Part shown: in pieces, positions 9,852 through 18,301 of the stretch
Numbering within the stretch: the stretch's first letter is position 1
Layout: each line of letters starts with the position of its first letter
DNA from: Synechococcus sp. A18-25c
Lineage (GTDB): Bacteria; Cyanobacteriota; Cyanobacteriia; PCC-6307; Cyanobiaceae
Length of the DNA stretch: 64,000 bases
Assembly: GCF_014280035.1 (NCBI RefSeq)
Contig: NZ_CP047957.1
Span: 1,240,001 to 1,304,000, forward strand
Direction: 5' to 3'
Notes under the pieces: model-generated
Told to the model about the DNA's origin: nothing
What the model saw: only the letters and a program-made list of their open reading frames with translations
Databases searched by the model: none
Made by a program: the position numbers and the translations under genes

Positions 9852-9972
9852 TCGCGCTGCTGGCGACGGGCCATCGGGGCACTTGATCCCCCGCTGAAGG
9901 GTTGTCTGACCCTGTTGTGGAGCGTTTGTCGCAATCCATCGGCTGGGCGAGGGCAGCCCTCCACTCCTGACG

Positions 9973-10623
9973 TCAGTCGATCACGTTCAGGTGGGTTGTG
10001 CCGTTGCTTTCGATCAGGCGGGCTAGCTCCAACATGTCTGCCTTGCGCACGAGGCCGATGCAGCCGAGCGTGCCGCTTTGGTTGTTGTGGATGCCGGCAC
10101 TGGGATCTTGATGGATCCCTAAAACCCGGCGCCCGGTGATGAAGTTGGGCTCAATACTGATCCATACCGGACCGAGCTCTGGATAGGCACCCTCTGCGAG
10201 GGGCTCCACCACACCGACGCTGTAGGTCCCGGAGGGCAGAGGGGCTCGGCTGCCCATGCGGTCACGGTCCGCGTTCTGACGGTTGGCCCGTCCACTGACG
10301 GCTTCGAAGCGCCGGTGCGGCTCGCCTGGGATCTCCAGCAAAAGCTCCCAGATGGGGTCACCCGTGCTGGCAATCCGGCGATCCGTGCGCATGAGCAGAA
10401 GCTTGGACGCGGGTCCAGGCTCAGCTTCGATCGGTTCTGGCTCCAGCAAGGCCATCAAGGGTTGACGTTGCTTGGGTTCGGCTTCCGCTCTGGCTGGGGT
10501 CAGCACAGTTGCTGAGAGAACAAGCATCGCCATGCCCAGACCATTGATCACGTTCGTGAACGGTTGGCGCTGAGCGGTGAAAAGCATCCTGCTGGCGGAA
10601 AAACGAGCCAGTCTTAGAAGCAA
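9973..10623 (-). CDS. L,D-transpeptidase (YkuD)-like secreted protein
   Basis: This 216-residue protein has an N-terminal hydrophobic segment (VINGLGMAMLVLSATVLTPARA) that fits a signal peptide. The C-terminal part resembles the YkuD domain: GTYSVG, PNFITGRRVLGIH and then a Ser-x-x-x-Gly-Cys motif (SGTLGCIGL), with the Cys as the expected nucleophile and the His of LGIHQD as partner. The usual SHGC(I/V)R core is altered to SGTLGCIGL, so activity on peptidoglycan is likely but not certain. The start is ambiguous; later in-frame ATGs (10587 or 10533) would give a shorter signal peptide. Confidence 0.72.
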   Translation of the reverse strand: MLLRLARFSASRMLFTAQRQPFTNVINGLGMAMLVLSATVLTPARAEAEPKQRQPLMALLEPEPIEAEPGPASKLLLMRTDRRIASTGDPIWELLLEIPGEPHRRFEAVSGRANRQNADRDRMGSRAPLPSGTYSVGVVEPLAEGAYPELGPVWISIEPNFITGRRVLGIHQDPSAGIHNNQSGTLGCIGLVRKADMLELARLIESNGTTHLNVID

Positions 10624-10668
10624 TGATTATCCCTTCAAGGATGGATAAACGGTTGTCGAGCTGGTCGA

Positions 10669-11250
10669 TCAGTCGCGCCAATCCAGTCCAGGGCAGTGAG
10701 CAACGATGGCAGGCGTCTCCGTCCGGTAGGTCGCATAGGAAGGAAGGATGCACAGCAGAGCCTTCTCTTCGCGTCGTGCCTTCCCCACCAGCAGCACACA
10801 CAGCAGCAGTAGGAGCAGCAGGTGCAAAACACTCCCCAGCGCGATTACCACCCCCAAAGAACACACCAGCACGGCGCGATACAGGGGGTGCCGGCATCGC
10901 CGGTAAACCCCTTCGGTGACCAGTGCTGCTCCCGGTTTTGGATCTGGCAGTGGCGAAAGGCTGGCTCCCAGAGTCAGAAATCCCTGCATTGCCAGTGCCA
11001 GACCCAGCAACAACACCATCACGCCCATCAGCCGAAGCGGAGTCGGCCATGGCCCACCGAAGTCGTCCGGTGCGGGCCAGGCTGGTGCCAAATGGGCTGC
11101 GATCAAGATCAGCTGCGCCAGCAACCACCACTCGCCTTGGCGGTTGTGAAGCCATCCATCCCAGCTCATCCCCCAGCCCGTGAAGGCTTGTTTCCAGTCA
11201 GACACGGCAACGTCAGCTCTTGCGCTTCGAGATCCCATCAGTGGGACCAT
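10669..11250 (-). CDS. Isoprenylcysteine carboxyl methyltransferase/PEMT-like membrane methyltransferase
   Basis: This 193-residue membrane protein has several hydrophobic helices (LLAQLILIAAHLAPAW; LRLMGVMVLLLGLALAMQGFL; LGVVIALGSVLHLLLLLL). The motif GVYRRCRHPLYRAVLV followed by RREEKALL is the conserved C-terminal signature of ICMT/phospholipid N-methyltransferase-like proteins that use S-adenosylmethionine. The substrate cannot be told from sequence. The 5' end overlaps the upstream region of the divergent SDR gene by a few bases, so the true start may lie slightly inside. Confidence 0.8.
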   Translation of the reverse strand: MVPLMGSRSARADVAVSDWKQAFTGWGMSWDGWLHNRQGEWWLLAQLILIAAHLAPAWPAPDDFGGPWPTPLRLMGVMVLLLGLALAMQGFLTLGASLSPLPDPKPGAALVTEGVYRRCRHPLYRAVLVCSLGVVIALGSVLHLLLLLLLCVLLVGKARREEKALLCILPSYATYRTETPAIVAHCPGLDWRD

Positions 11251-11276
11251 GCTGCGATCCTGACGCAGACACCAGC

Positions 11277-11984
11277 ATGCGAACCGCAGTGATCACTGGT
11301 GCGAATCGGGGGATCGGTGCCGCCGTGGCCCGCGCTCTGTTGGATGAAGGTCATCGCCTTTGCCTGGCCGTCCGAGATCCAGCGACGCTGGTGGGCAGCG
11401 ACCTCGACCCTCAACGGCATAGCGCGCGATTGATCGCCTGCCGCTACGACGCCCGAGATCCTGACGATGCCGAGCGGGTCATCGCAACCACCCAGGCCCA
11501 TTTCAACGGTCTCGACACGGTGATCCATTGCGCTGGAATTCTGCGGCGGACCCCTCTGGTGTTCCGTGATGATCAGCGTGGGGAGCCCGACGAACTTTGG
11601 CGCGTCAATGTGATGGGGCCCTGGTTGTTGACCCGTGCCGCGTGGCCTGCGTTGGTGACGTCATCGCAGGGACGGATCCAGGTGTTGGTGTCGATGAGCG
11701 GTAAGCGCTGCAAAGGGACGTTGGCGGGTTACACCGCCAGCAAATTTGCGTTGATGGGGCTCTGTCAGGCCATGCGCAATGAGGGTTGGGAGCAGGGAAT
11801 CCGCATCACGGCCATCTGTCCAGGCTGGGTCAACACCGACATGGCGTCGGCGGTTCAATCCATGGCACCTGAAGCCATGACCCAGCCGGAGGATCTTGGT
11901 CGCTTGTCAGCGCATCTGCTCACGCTTCCTGATTCCGCTGTGCCGTTTGAGTTGGCGGTGAATGCCTCGCTGGAGCACGGCTGA
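11277..11984 (+). CDS. Short-chain dehydrogenase/reductase
   Basis: This is a 235-residue classical SDR. The cofactor motif TGANRGIG stands at residues 7-14 with the ATG at 11277 chosen. HCAGIL (the NNAG equivalent), the catalytic Ser in SMSGKR and the YTASK motif (Tyr and Lys) follow in order, and ICPGWVNTDM closes the substrate region. It is an NAD(P)-dependent oxidoreductase with unknown substrate. An upstream in-frame ATG at 11220 would add 19 residues overlapping the divergent methyltransferase gene and is not favoured. Confidence 0.9.
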   Translation: MRTAVITGANRGIGAAVARALLDEGHRLCLAVRDPATLVGSDLDPQRHSARLIACRYDARDPDDAERVIATTQAHFNGLDTVIHCAGILRRTPLVFRDDQRGEPDELWRVNVMGPWLLTRAAWPALVTSSQGRIQVLVSMSGKRCKGTLAGYTASKFALMGLCQAMRNEGWEQGIRITAICPGWVNTDMASAVQSMAPEAMTQPEDLGRLSAHLLTLPDSAVPFELAVNASLEHG

Positions 11985-12076
11985 TGTGACGGGGGATCAC
12001 CGAAGACAAACCGTCGCTATGGCCGCGATGGATCCCAGAGGCGCTAGTCCTTTCATCAAGGCTCTCAACGAAGGTC

Positions 12077-12430
12077 ATGCTGGCTTTGCTCGCTTCGGCG
12101 TTGGTGTCGCTCGGTGAACAAGACGCCTGGACCAACTGCCTTTACAACAACAAAAGCATTGCTTGCCGGCGTCAGTTTCTCTGCACAGAAGCGCCCTGTG
12201 GCGTGTTCAAGCTGGAATGGATCGATGGCCTGAGTGATGTGTTCACATTGCAAAGACCAGGGGTGGCCAAAAATGTTGGCTTCTACTCCGACTCTCGTGG
12301 TGGCGAGTGGATGCTGCGGGGGTATGCCGGCTCCTTTGCTCTAAAGAATCTTCAAAATCACAACACCATCATTTTTGCGATGACCCTGAGCCAATGCCGG
12401 ACTTCAGGATTAAGTGACTTGTGTGAGTGA
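12077..12430 (+). CDS. Cysteine-containing hypothetical protein, probably secreted
   Basis: I do not recognise this 117-residue protein. A short hydrophobic N-terminus (MLALLASALVSLG) may act as a signal peptide. Six cysteines (in NCLYNN, IACRRQFLCTEAPC, SQCRTS and DLCE) suggest disulfides in an extracytoplasmic compartment. The body is a beta-type sequence with DVFTLQRPG and GGEWMLRGYAGSF. No partner is evident. Confidence 0.6.
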   Translation: MLALLASALVSLGEQDAWTNCLYNNKSIACRRQFLCTEAPCGVFKLEWIDGLSDVFTLQRPGVAKNVGFYSDSRGGEWMLRGYAGSFALKNLQNHNTIIFAMTLSQCRTSGLSDLCE

Positions 12431-12577
12431 CTGAAAAAACCACGTGAAGTTCACAACGTTGTTGCTGGCGAACAAGTTCGTGAGCGTTGTGATGGGGGAC
12501 GTTTAAGACCCGATGGGTGCGATGAGCGTCCTACGGGACAGGGTGTTGCTAACCAGTAGAGGTACGCACCGCATGTG

Positions 12578-12799
12578 ATGTTCGTTTTCACCCGGTTGAT
12601 GGCTGTTGCTGCGCTTCTCGGCCTAAGCGCATTCAGCGTCCAGGCAGGTCAGGTCACCGTTGAAGCTGTGGATCGCAATCTCGCGATCACGAGGGCCACG
12701 TCGCGCGTGCCTCAGGGAAAAACAGTCACAGACACCTCTTGCAAGGTCATCGATGTGGCCAACACTGACCACTACCGCTGCACCGTGTCGTGGGAGTGA
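12578..12799 (+). CDS. Small secreted hypothetical protein
   Basis: This 73-residue protein has a clear signal peptide (FTRLMAVAALLGLSAFSVQA, cleavage after AQA-type residues) and a mature part of about 50 residues with two cysteines (SCKVID and YRCTV), likely a disulfide. A GTG codon directly before the ATG is an alternative start. The function is unknown. Its size and cysteine pair recall other tiny exported proteins of marine Synechococcus. Confidence 0.65.
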   Translation: MFVFTRLMAVAALLGLSAFSVQAGQVTVEAVDRNLAITRATSRVPQGKTVTDTSCKVIDVANTDHYRCTVSWE

Positions 12800-12845
12800 C
12801 TCGGACCTGCCTGATGGCTGGAACGCACGTTGATGAGAAGTCGAA

Positions 12846-13196
12846 CTAGTCGAGGGGGATGTCGCCTCGAGCGCAGACGTCGTTCCAGCACAGCGTGCGT
12901 TCCGCGACCCATCGGGCCTGCACGGCAGACCATCCGGCCTGATCTCCCACCTGCATGTGCATCAGTCCCGTGCCGTCATGACGGAAGTGCACGGTGTGAT
13001 TCTGAAACGCCAGCCGCCAGTGGGCACCTGGTTGCTCGCTCTCGTAGCGACACGGTTGCCAGGCCTGCTGTTGCTGGCGGCACTCCATCGGCAATGAGAG
13101 TTGCGACTGCGCGGAAGCACGGCAGGTCAGTCCCAGGCTCACCAGCACCAGCGTCGGCATCACACGAGCCAGGGTTGCAACCAGGGGTGCATGCAC
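12846..13196 (-). CDS. Secreted cysteine-containing hypothetical protein
   Basis: This 116-residue minus-strand protein has an N-terminal signal peptide (VMPTLVLVSLGLTCRASAQ). The mature part has paired cysteines (MECRQQQQAWQPCRY and TLCWNDVCARG) and a beta-rich middle (HWRLAFQNHTVHFRHDGTG). It lies convergent to the preceding small gene and 101 bases from purS on the other strand. No function can be assigned. Confidence 0.65.
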   Translation of the reverse strand: MHAPLVATLARVMPTLVLVSLGLTCRASAQSQLSLPMECRQQQQAWQPCRYESEQPGAHWRLAFQNHTVHFRHDGTGLMHMQVGDQAGWSAVQARWVAERTLCWNDVCARGDIPLD

Positions 13197-13297
13197 GGGC
13201 AGGACTCAAGGTGAACAGCTCTGCTTTCAACGTGCAAGCGGCAGCAGGAGAGCGGTCACCTGGCCTGGCAAGATTTAACAATCCCTGCTCGGTGCTC

Positions 13298-13552
13298 GTG
13301 CCGCGTTATCAAGCCCGTGTTCTGGTGCATCTGCGCCCATCGGTTCTCGATCCAGCTGGTGAAGCCGCACGGGCTGCCTCCGCCCGCTTGGGCGTTGATG
13401 GTGTCGAACGTTTGCGCATCGGTAAGGCTGTGGAACTGGAGCTGGAGGCTCCCGATGAAGCGGAGGCGCGCCGTCGCCTTGAACTGCTCAGCGACCGCTT
13501 GCTGGCCAACCCCGTGATCGAAAACTGGACGCTGGAGCTGACCCAGTCATGA
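13298..13552 (+). CDS. purS: Phosphoribosylformylglycinamidine synthase subunit PurS
   Basis: This is the small subunit that joins PurQ and PurL in the FGAM synthase complex of purine synthesis. The chosen GTG gives 84 residues beginning with [20 protein letters not shown], the usual PurS start; a GTG two codons upstream is equally possible. The motif VLDPAGEAA and the end [14 protein letters not shown] are typical. The frame stays open far upstream, but that part overlaps an oppositely oriented secreted-protein gene and has no PurS match. Its stop overlaps the purQ ATG (ATGA). Confidence 0.92.
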   Translation: MPRYQARVLVHLRPSVLDPAGEAARAASARLGVDGVERLRIGKAVELELEAPDEAEARRRLELLSDRLLANPVIENWTLELTQS

Positions 13553-14202
13553 GCATTGGGGTTGTTGTTTTTCCAGGGTCAAACTGTGATCGCGATGTGC
13601 GCTGGGCCACGGAAGGGTGCCTGGGCCTCTCGACGCGCTATCTCTGGCATGAAGAGCGTGATCTCAGCGGCTTGGATGCTGTGGTTCTCCCTGGGGGCTT
13701 CAGCTACGGCGACTATCTGCGTTGCGGTGCCATTGCACGGTTCGCGCCGGTGTTGGAGTCACTGCTTGATTTCGCCGCGTCCGGCGGTCGGGTGCTCGGC
13801 ATCTGCAACGGCTTTCAAGTGCTGACGGAACTGGGTCTGTTGCCAGGAGCTCTCACCCGCAACCGCGACCTCCACTTCATCTGTGAAGACGCTCCCTTGG
13901 CCGTGGTTAGCGACCGGACTCCATGGCTGGCATCCAGCCATCGTGGCGCTCAGTTCAGCCTGCCGATCGCCCACGGAGAGGGTCGCTATCAGTGCAGTGA
14001 AGACACTCTGAAACAACTGCAGGATGACGATGCCATTGCGCTTCGCTACTGCAGCAATCCCAATGGTTCGGTTTCAGACATTGCTGGGATCACCAATCCT
14101 GCCGGCACGGTTCTCGGTCTGATGCCTCACCCGGAGCGAGCTTGTGATGCGCAGACCGGCAGCACCGCAGGTCGCGCCATCTTGGAAGCCTTGCTCTCCT
14201 GA
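13549..14202 (+). CDS. purQ: Phosphoribosylformylglycinamidine synthase subunit PurQ
   Basis: This glutaminase subunit supplies ammonia to PurL for FGAM formation in the purine pathway. At 217 residues it has the usual length. A class I glutamine amidotransferase domain is clear: [12 protein letters not shown] at the start, [17 protein letters not shown], the nucleophile Cys in [19 protein letters not shown], and the His/Glu pair in LMPHPERAC. It overlaps purS by 4 bases. Confidence 0.97.
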   Translation: MSIGVVVFPGSNCDRDVRWATEGCLGLSTRYLWHEERDLSGLDAVVLPGGFSYGDYLRCGAIARFAPVLESLLDFAASGGRVLGICNGFQVLTELGLLPGALTRNRDLHFICEDAPLAVVSDRTPWLASSHRGAQFSLPIAHGEGRYQCSEDTLKQLQDDDAIALRYCSNPNGSVSDIAGITNPAGTVLGLMPHPERACDAQTGSTAGRAILEALLS

Positions 14203-14207
14203 AGCTG

Positions 14208-15173
14208 ATGCGGCGACGGTCCTTGCTGGAGCTGGCTGTTGCGGCTGGCTCCGGGTTGGTGGCCTCGACGTGGCATGTCGGGGCTCATGGGCGACCCACT
14301 CCTGCCGCTGCCAGTGGTCCCCAACCGCTGCGTCGCGGTTCACGTCTGCGAGCTCTGAATCCAGGTACCTGGATCGAACCAGACGTTGATTTCAATGTTC
14401 TTGTGCAGCGTTGTGAGCAGGAGGGTTGGGTGCTGGAGTTGCCCGATGCGGTGAGGGGCCAGTGGCAATGGTTTTCAGCGACGGATGCTCAGCGTCGTGA
14501 TTCGATTGCATCGGCGTGGAGAGATCCAAGTTTGGATGGTGTGATTTATGTGGGTGGTGGCTGGGGGGCCGCTCGGGTGCTTGAGGCGGGCCTGAAATTT
14601 CCGGACCGTCCCCTATGGGCCCTTGGTTTTTCAGACAGCAGTGCGCTGCTTCTTGCGCAATGGCAAGCGGGACTCCAAGGGGCGGTGCATGGGGCGTACT
14701 GGGGACCGGATGATCAATGGCAACGCACAGTGGAACTGCTCAAGGGGCGCTCTGTTGAGCCGCTTCAGGGACGTGGTGTCTGCGGAGGACTAGCGCATGG
14801 TCCTCTGGTTGTGACCAACCTCACAGTGGCAACACACCTGATTGGTACGCCTTGGTTCCCGTCGTTAGCAGGAGCCATCGTGATTTTGGAAGATGTCGGT
14901 GAAGCTCCCTACCGGATCGACCGCATGCTCACTCAGTGGCGCGCTGCGGGACTGTTGGAGGGTGTGGCTGGTGTGGGCTGCGGTCGCTTCAGCTGGAAAG
15001 AGGATGACATTCTCCCTGGAGATTTTTCGATGGCGGAGATTCTTGAGGAACGTCTTTCTGATCTGGATGTTCCCCTTGTGGTGGATCTTCCCCTTGGTCA
15101 CGGCCTGCCTAATTTCTCGCTTCCCCTGGGTAGGCCGTCATGGCTGAATGCTCAGACTGGGCAATTATCGTGA
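14208..15173 (+). CDS. S66-family LD-carboxypeptidase/MccF-like serine peptidase
   Basis: This 321-residue protein matches the S66 peptidase family (murein tetrapeptide LD-carboxypeptidase LdcA and microcin-immunity MccF). The nucleophile Ser lies in GFSDSSALLLA, the usual GYSD site. The later Glu is in ILEDVGEAPYRIDRML and the His in LPLGHGLPN. The N-terminus has RRRSLLELAVAAGSGLVAS, a twin-arginine-like signal, so the protein may be exported by Tat; this is inference. It follows purQ by only 5 bases and may share its transcript. A role in peptidoglycan recycling is likely. Confidence 0.88.
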   Translation: MRRRSLLELAVAAGSGLVASTWHVGAHGRPTPAAASGPQPLRRGSRLRALNPGTWIEPDVDFNVLVQRCEQEGWVLELPDAVRGQWQWFSATDAQRRDSIASAWRDPSLDGVIYVGGGWGAARVLEAGLKFPDRPLWALGFSDSSALLLAQWQAGLQGAVHGAYWGPDDQWQRTVELLKGRSVEPLQGRGVCGGLAHGPLVVTNLTVATHLIGTPWFPSLAGAIVILEDVGEAPYRIDRMLTQWRAAGLLEGVAGVGCGRFSWKEDDILPGDFSMAEILEERLSDLDVPLVVDLPLGHGLPNFSLPLGRPSWLNAQTGQLS

Positions 15174-15850
15174 TGATCAAGCAGAGCGATGACGGTTGCC
15201 TTGTTACTCAGAATGCTGAGTGGAATGATCGCAAAGCTGAGATATGGAATCGCCGGCGGAATCAGCTCGGCGGCGCAATCCATCAGGAAAAAAACAACAA
15301 CAAAACTCAGTCTTCGGTAGTTGTTCGGTTTTTTCAATCACTGCTGATCGTCGATGATTGACTGTTCGAGCAGTTCAGGATGTGACCAGGCATGATGAGT
15401 GATCATCCAGCCAATCGCGGAGATTGCTGCGATGGTCCACCAATACAGCAATCCTGCTCCTGGGCTCGAAGCAGATGGTTGATTTGTGACTGATCCGTAA
15501 AGCGCTGTGGGCCAAGGAAGAAACAATCAATGCCATCCAGATTGTGTTCAGCCAGAAAATTGGCCCATCAAAGGTCCTCATTACATTGAAGATCTGATTG
15601 TGTTTCAGCCAAAAAAAGACACGATCAAGGAGCTGCAGCAAAAAACAAGAACTCGCGAGGCATTGTTCCCTAATAATTGCCAGATCGACTCTCCTTCAAT
15701 CGCTTTGATGTTAACCAGCGGTAACAGCTGCAGTGTAATGGCAATTGCGCTCACAGCATCGGTGAAATTGATCAGTCGATTGAACGATCGCTTTTCGATT
15801 TCTGAGTTAATGTGCTGTTCTTGGTTGCTTATCAGACTCGATGGGCGATC
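15152..15850 (-). pseudogene. Disrupted TMEM175/DUF1211-family membrane channel gene
   Basis: Three adjacent minus-strand fragments, read in order, reconstitute one bacterial TMEM175 (DUF1211) protein of about 220 residues. Fragment 1 contains RLINFTDAVSAIAITLQLLP, the family's first-helix signature, and stops at 15605-15607. Fragment 2 continues in another frame with FFWLKHNQIFNVMRTFDGPI and WLNTIWMALIV. Fragment 3 continues with FLPWPTALYGS and LLYWWTIAAISAIGWMITHHAW, then meets an in-frame TGA at 15338-15340 before two more hydrophobic segments. The first frameshift fits loss of one T in the 7-base run at 15611-15617 (A on plus strand). The second fits loss of one T near 15522. No start codon is clear. 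Three independent lesions make this a pseudogene unless the assembly is wrong. Confidence 0.82.
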
Positions 15851-15870
15851 TTGTGATCGGTCATAGGAAA

Positions 15871-15891
15871 GCCAGGGGAACGTCCCCTGGC
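15871..15891 (-). terminator. Hairpin terminator after the 720-residue orphan gene
   Basis: A perfect 9-bp stem (GCCAGGGGA/TCCCCTGGC) encloses a 3-base loop 50 bases past the stop of the minus-strand gene. On that strand it is followed by TTTCC, a short T tract. It probably separates that gene from the pseudogene downstream. Confidence 0.65.
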
Positions 15892-15940
15892 ATGCAAGAT
15901 ATTCTGCTGGACAGCAGTTGTTATTATTGATGCGGTGGCT

Positions 15941-18103
15941 TCAAATCAATCCGGGCGGTTGTTCGGTCAGAGCATCGATCAGGGATTGATCAGCAAAGTG
16001 ATTGAAATAGTCAGTCCAGCCAGCACCATCGGCACCGCTGCTGGCTTGGGTTAAGTGAAGAGTTTTCAGATCGTCTCCTTGATTAGTGCCGGGTGTGAAC
16101 ACATAAAGTAAGGAGTTGTTATTCACGCTAACCGCAAGAGAGAGATTGGGATGAATCACTAACTCGTCTTCACCAAATGTGAAGTCGAACAGAGTGGTGC
16201 GTCCCAACGTGTCGTGCTCATCAATTACGAGTTTGTCACGGCCAAGTCCCAATTGGATGCTCCCACTGCCGCGACCCGGTGCTACAACATCAGCCCCAGC
16301 CCCTGCAATCGCATTCAAACTACCCGGCGTTACGTTCCCATGGTCATCGACAGTGGTGCCAACAATGACATCCGCATAACTGGATCCAGTGACGCGATCC
16401 ACACCCCCGCTCAGTGAGATATAGCTTCTGAAGCTGTCAGGGAGCACACCATCTGAATTGACCAATCCTCCGAGATCTTTAATGCGTGTTCCGTCTTTCA
16501 GCTTTGTCTTGGGATTGATATTGAAACTGCTTTGATCCAGGTATGTTGCAGTAAGTGTATCGCTACTATTTGTGTCTCGATCGAACACTACAGCCTGGGA
16601 AGCTGGCGATGAGTTTGCATCGAAATAAAAGATGGTTTCATAGCCGTACTTCGTGTCACCATTGGTTCCCTCAGTGACTGCTTTGTACGTCTCTGCATTC
16701 AGAGAAAACCACCCATCTTCTGAGAGCGTATTATATAATTTTTTCTGAGCATCCTGTGCTTTCTTATCTTTATTCTGAGGTGCACTGATTTCGCCCGTTG
16801 TTAATGAATCCAATTTCAGGTTGTTCACCCACTCTTCGTTGCCTGAGAAGGTATCGAACCATGTGTCTCCAAAGGTGCTTTTCCAGCTGACGGGGGCCGT
16901 TGTTTGATCACCCCAGTCTTGTGAATTCAATTGCTCAAAACTGCCGATCACAAATGGATTGGCCGCATTGGCATATGGCAGTGAATTTTGTGTATTGAGT
17001 GAAAATGCTTGATAATTAAATTGATAGTGGAATCTCAGCGTAGCTGCAAGAATGTCTTCAATTTTGCCGAATCCACGATAGTTAGCTTTTGGATTATTTT
17101 TCTGGGTTTCTAGTAGGTCTTGAATTAGTTCGCTGAAGGTGTAGGGCTCATTGGTGGTTTTGTTGATGCCAATGCAGTTGCGAATGTCTTGGTCATTCTT
17201 TGGTGTTGTTTGGAAGAAATCTGTGGGTGGCCTGTTTACCTGGCCGTTGTTGAAAATCAGATCTCCATACGCTTTAGACAGGCATACCCACCATTCATAG
17301 AGTTTTTCGCCACCTTCAACAAAGGTGTCGTCTGGGTCGCCTGGGTTGATTAATTGTGCAAAACTGTTCGCTTTTTCATTGTCAACAAAAAAGTCAGGGC
17401 TAGCGATCCCACCGTCTCCTGTTACTGGGTTGCCTGCCACGGCGTTGGCAGTCTCATAGGTCAATGCAAGCTTTGGTTGGACGCCCAGGTATTCCAGATA
17501 CATCGATAGCGTGTTTCCTCGGCGCCAGGAATCCGAAAAGACGTCATCTTGAATGGATGACCATGTTGCATCAAGTTGTTGTTGATAGCTTGCGACTTCA
17601 CTCGGAAGAAGGCCTCCGTAGCGAATCAGGTCTCGTGAGAAGAATTGTTCAAATCCTTGAATTGTAGGAAGTTGTATATTTGCTGCATAAGATAATTCGA
17701 TGCCCTCGTTTGTTGTCGGGCTCCTTTTTGTAGTGCTTTTTCGATCATAGACGAAAAAGCTGGTTCCAAAATCTTCTGGGTTCGCGCCAGCGGGGAATCC
17801 GATATTCCTGAAGAGTGCTGCGAACGATTTGTCGGATATTTGAACCTCCCCTTTTGAGATGGTCTTGACATCGTCTTGATAACGCTGATTTAAGACCAGT
17901 AATTGATGTAAATTATGACTGCCTCCGACCCATCCAAGCGGAAGGGACTCAAAGTAGAGGTAAGGGGGTGTTGGAAAGTTGATGAAGAGGTTGTCTGAGA
18001 CTTCATCAACCTGAAAAGTTCTCAGTGCCTCTAGATAGCCTTCAACTGTGTTAATGGGTGAGGGCATTGCTCGGGTCGCTGTAGCTTGTTGTCGTCGCAA
18101 CAT
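15941..18103 (-). CDS. 720-residue orphan protein with RTX-like C-terminus
   Basis: I do not recognise the first 550 residues. They are rich in Asn, Asp, Gln, Ser and aromatics, with no membrane segment and no N-terminal signal peptide. Near residues 570-640 the sequence turns into degenerate hemolysin-type (RTX-like) repeats: GGVDRVTGSSYADVIVGT, LNAIAGAGADVVAPGRGSG and LGLGRDKLVIDE. The last 80 residues (FDFTFGEDELVIHP) resemble the end of type I-secreted proteins. Cell-surface or secreted location through a type I exporter is inference. The DNA is visibly richer in A and T than its neighbours, suggesting transfer. An ATG at 18067 (MPSPINTVEG) is a likely alternative start. It diverges from the acetolactate-decarboxylase-like gene. 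Confidence 0.8.
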   Translation of the reverse strand: MLRRQQATATRAMPSPINTVEGYLEALRTFQVDEVSDNLFINFPTPPYLYFESLPLGWVGGSHNLHQLLVLNQRYQDDVKTISKGEVQISDKSFAALFRNIGFPAGANPEDFGTSFFVYDRKSTTKRSPTTNEGIELSYAANIQLPTIQGFEQFFSRDLIRYGGLLPSEVASYQQQLDATWSSIQDDVFSDSWRRGNTLSMYLEYLGVQPKLALTYETANAVAGNPVTGDGGIASPDFFVDNEKANSFAQLINPGDPDDTFVEGGEKLYEWWVCLSKAYGDLIFNNGQVNRPPTDFFQTTPKNDQDIRNCIGINKTTNEPYTFSELIQDLLETQKNNPKANYRGFGKIEDILAATLRFHYQFNYQAFSLNTQNSLPYANAANPFVIGSFEQLNSQDWGDQTTAPVSWKSTFGDTWFDTFSGNEEWVNNLKLDSLTTGEISAPQNKDKKAQDAQKKLYNTLSEDGWFSLNAETYKAVTEGTNGDTKYGYETIFYFDANSSPASQAVVFDRDTNSSDTLTATYLDQSSFNINPKTKLKDGTRIKDLGGLVNSDGVLPDSFRSYISLSGGVDRVTGSSYADVIVGTTVDDHGNVTPGSLNAIAGAGADVVAPGRGSGSIQLGLGRDKLVIDEHDTLGRTTLFDFTFGEDELVIHPNLSLAVSVNNNSLLYVFTPGTNQGDDLKTLHLTQASSGADGAGWTDYFNHFADQSLIDALTEQPPGLI

Positions 18104-18301
18104 GGCTAGAGAGTTGTTAGGGCTTCTGTTTTGTAAGGGTGAATACAGATTCTTCTGTGTTGATTGAGGCGCCGAATAGTGCTGATTCCTGGTTCTGTTG
18201 TCTGTTGGGAAGCAACCGCCTGGATCCCCATAGAAGTCTCCGATTGCATCCTTCGAGGTTGTTGCTCACGATGAAAGCTGATGACGTGAAGGTGTCGTTC
18301 C

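Noticed and set aside
12830-13297. Long upstream extension of the purS frame
   Set aside because: It lies antisense to a secreted-protein gene and has no PurS similarity; the GTG at 13298 gives a normal PurS.
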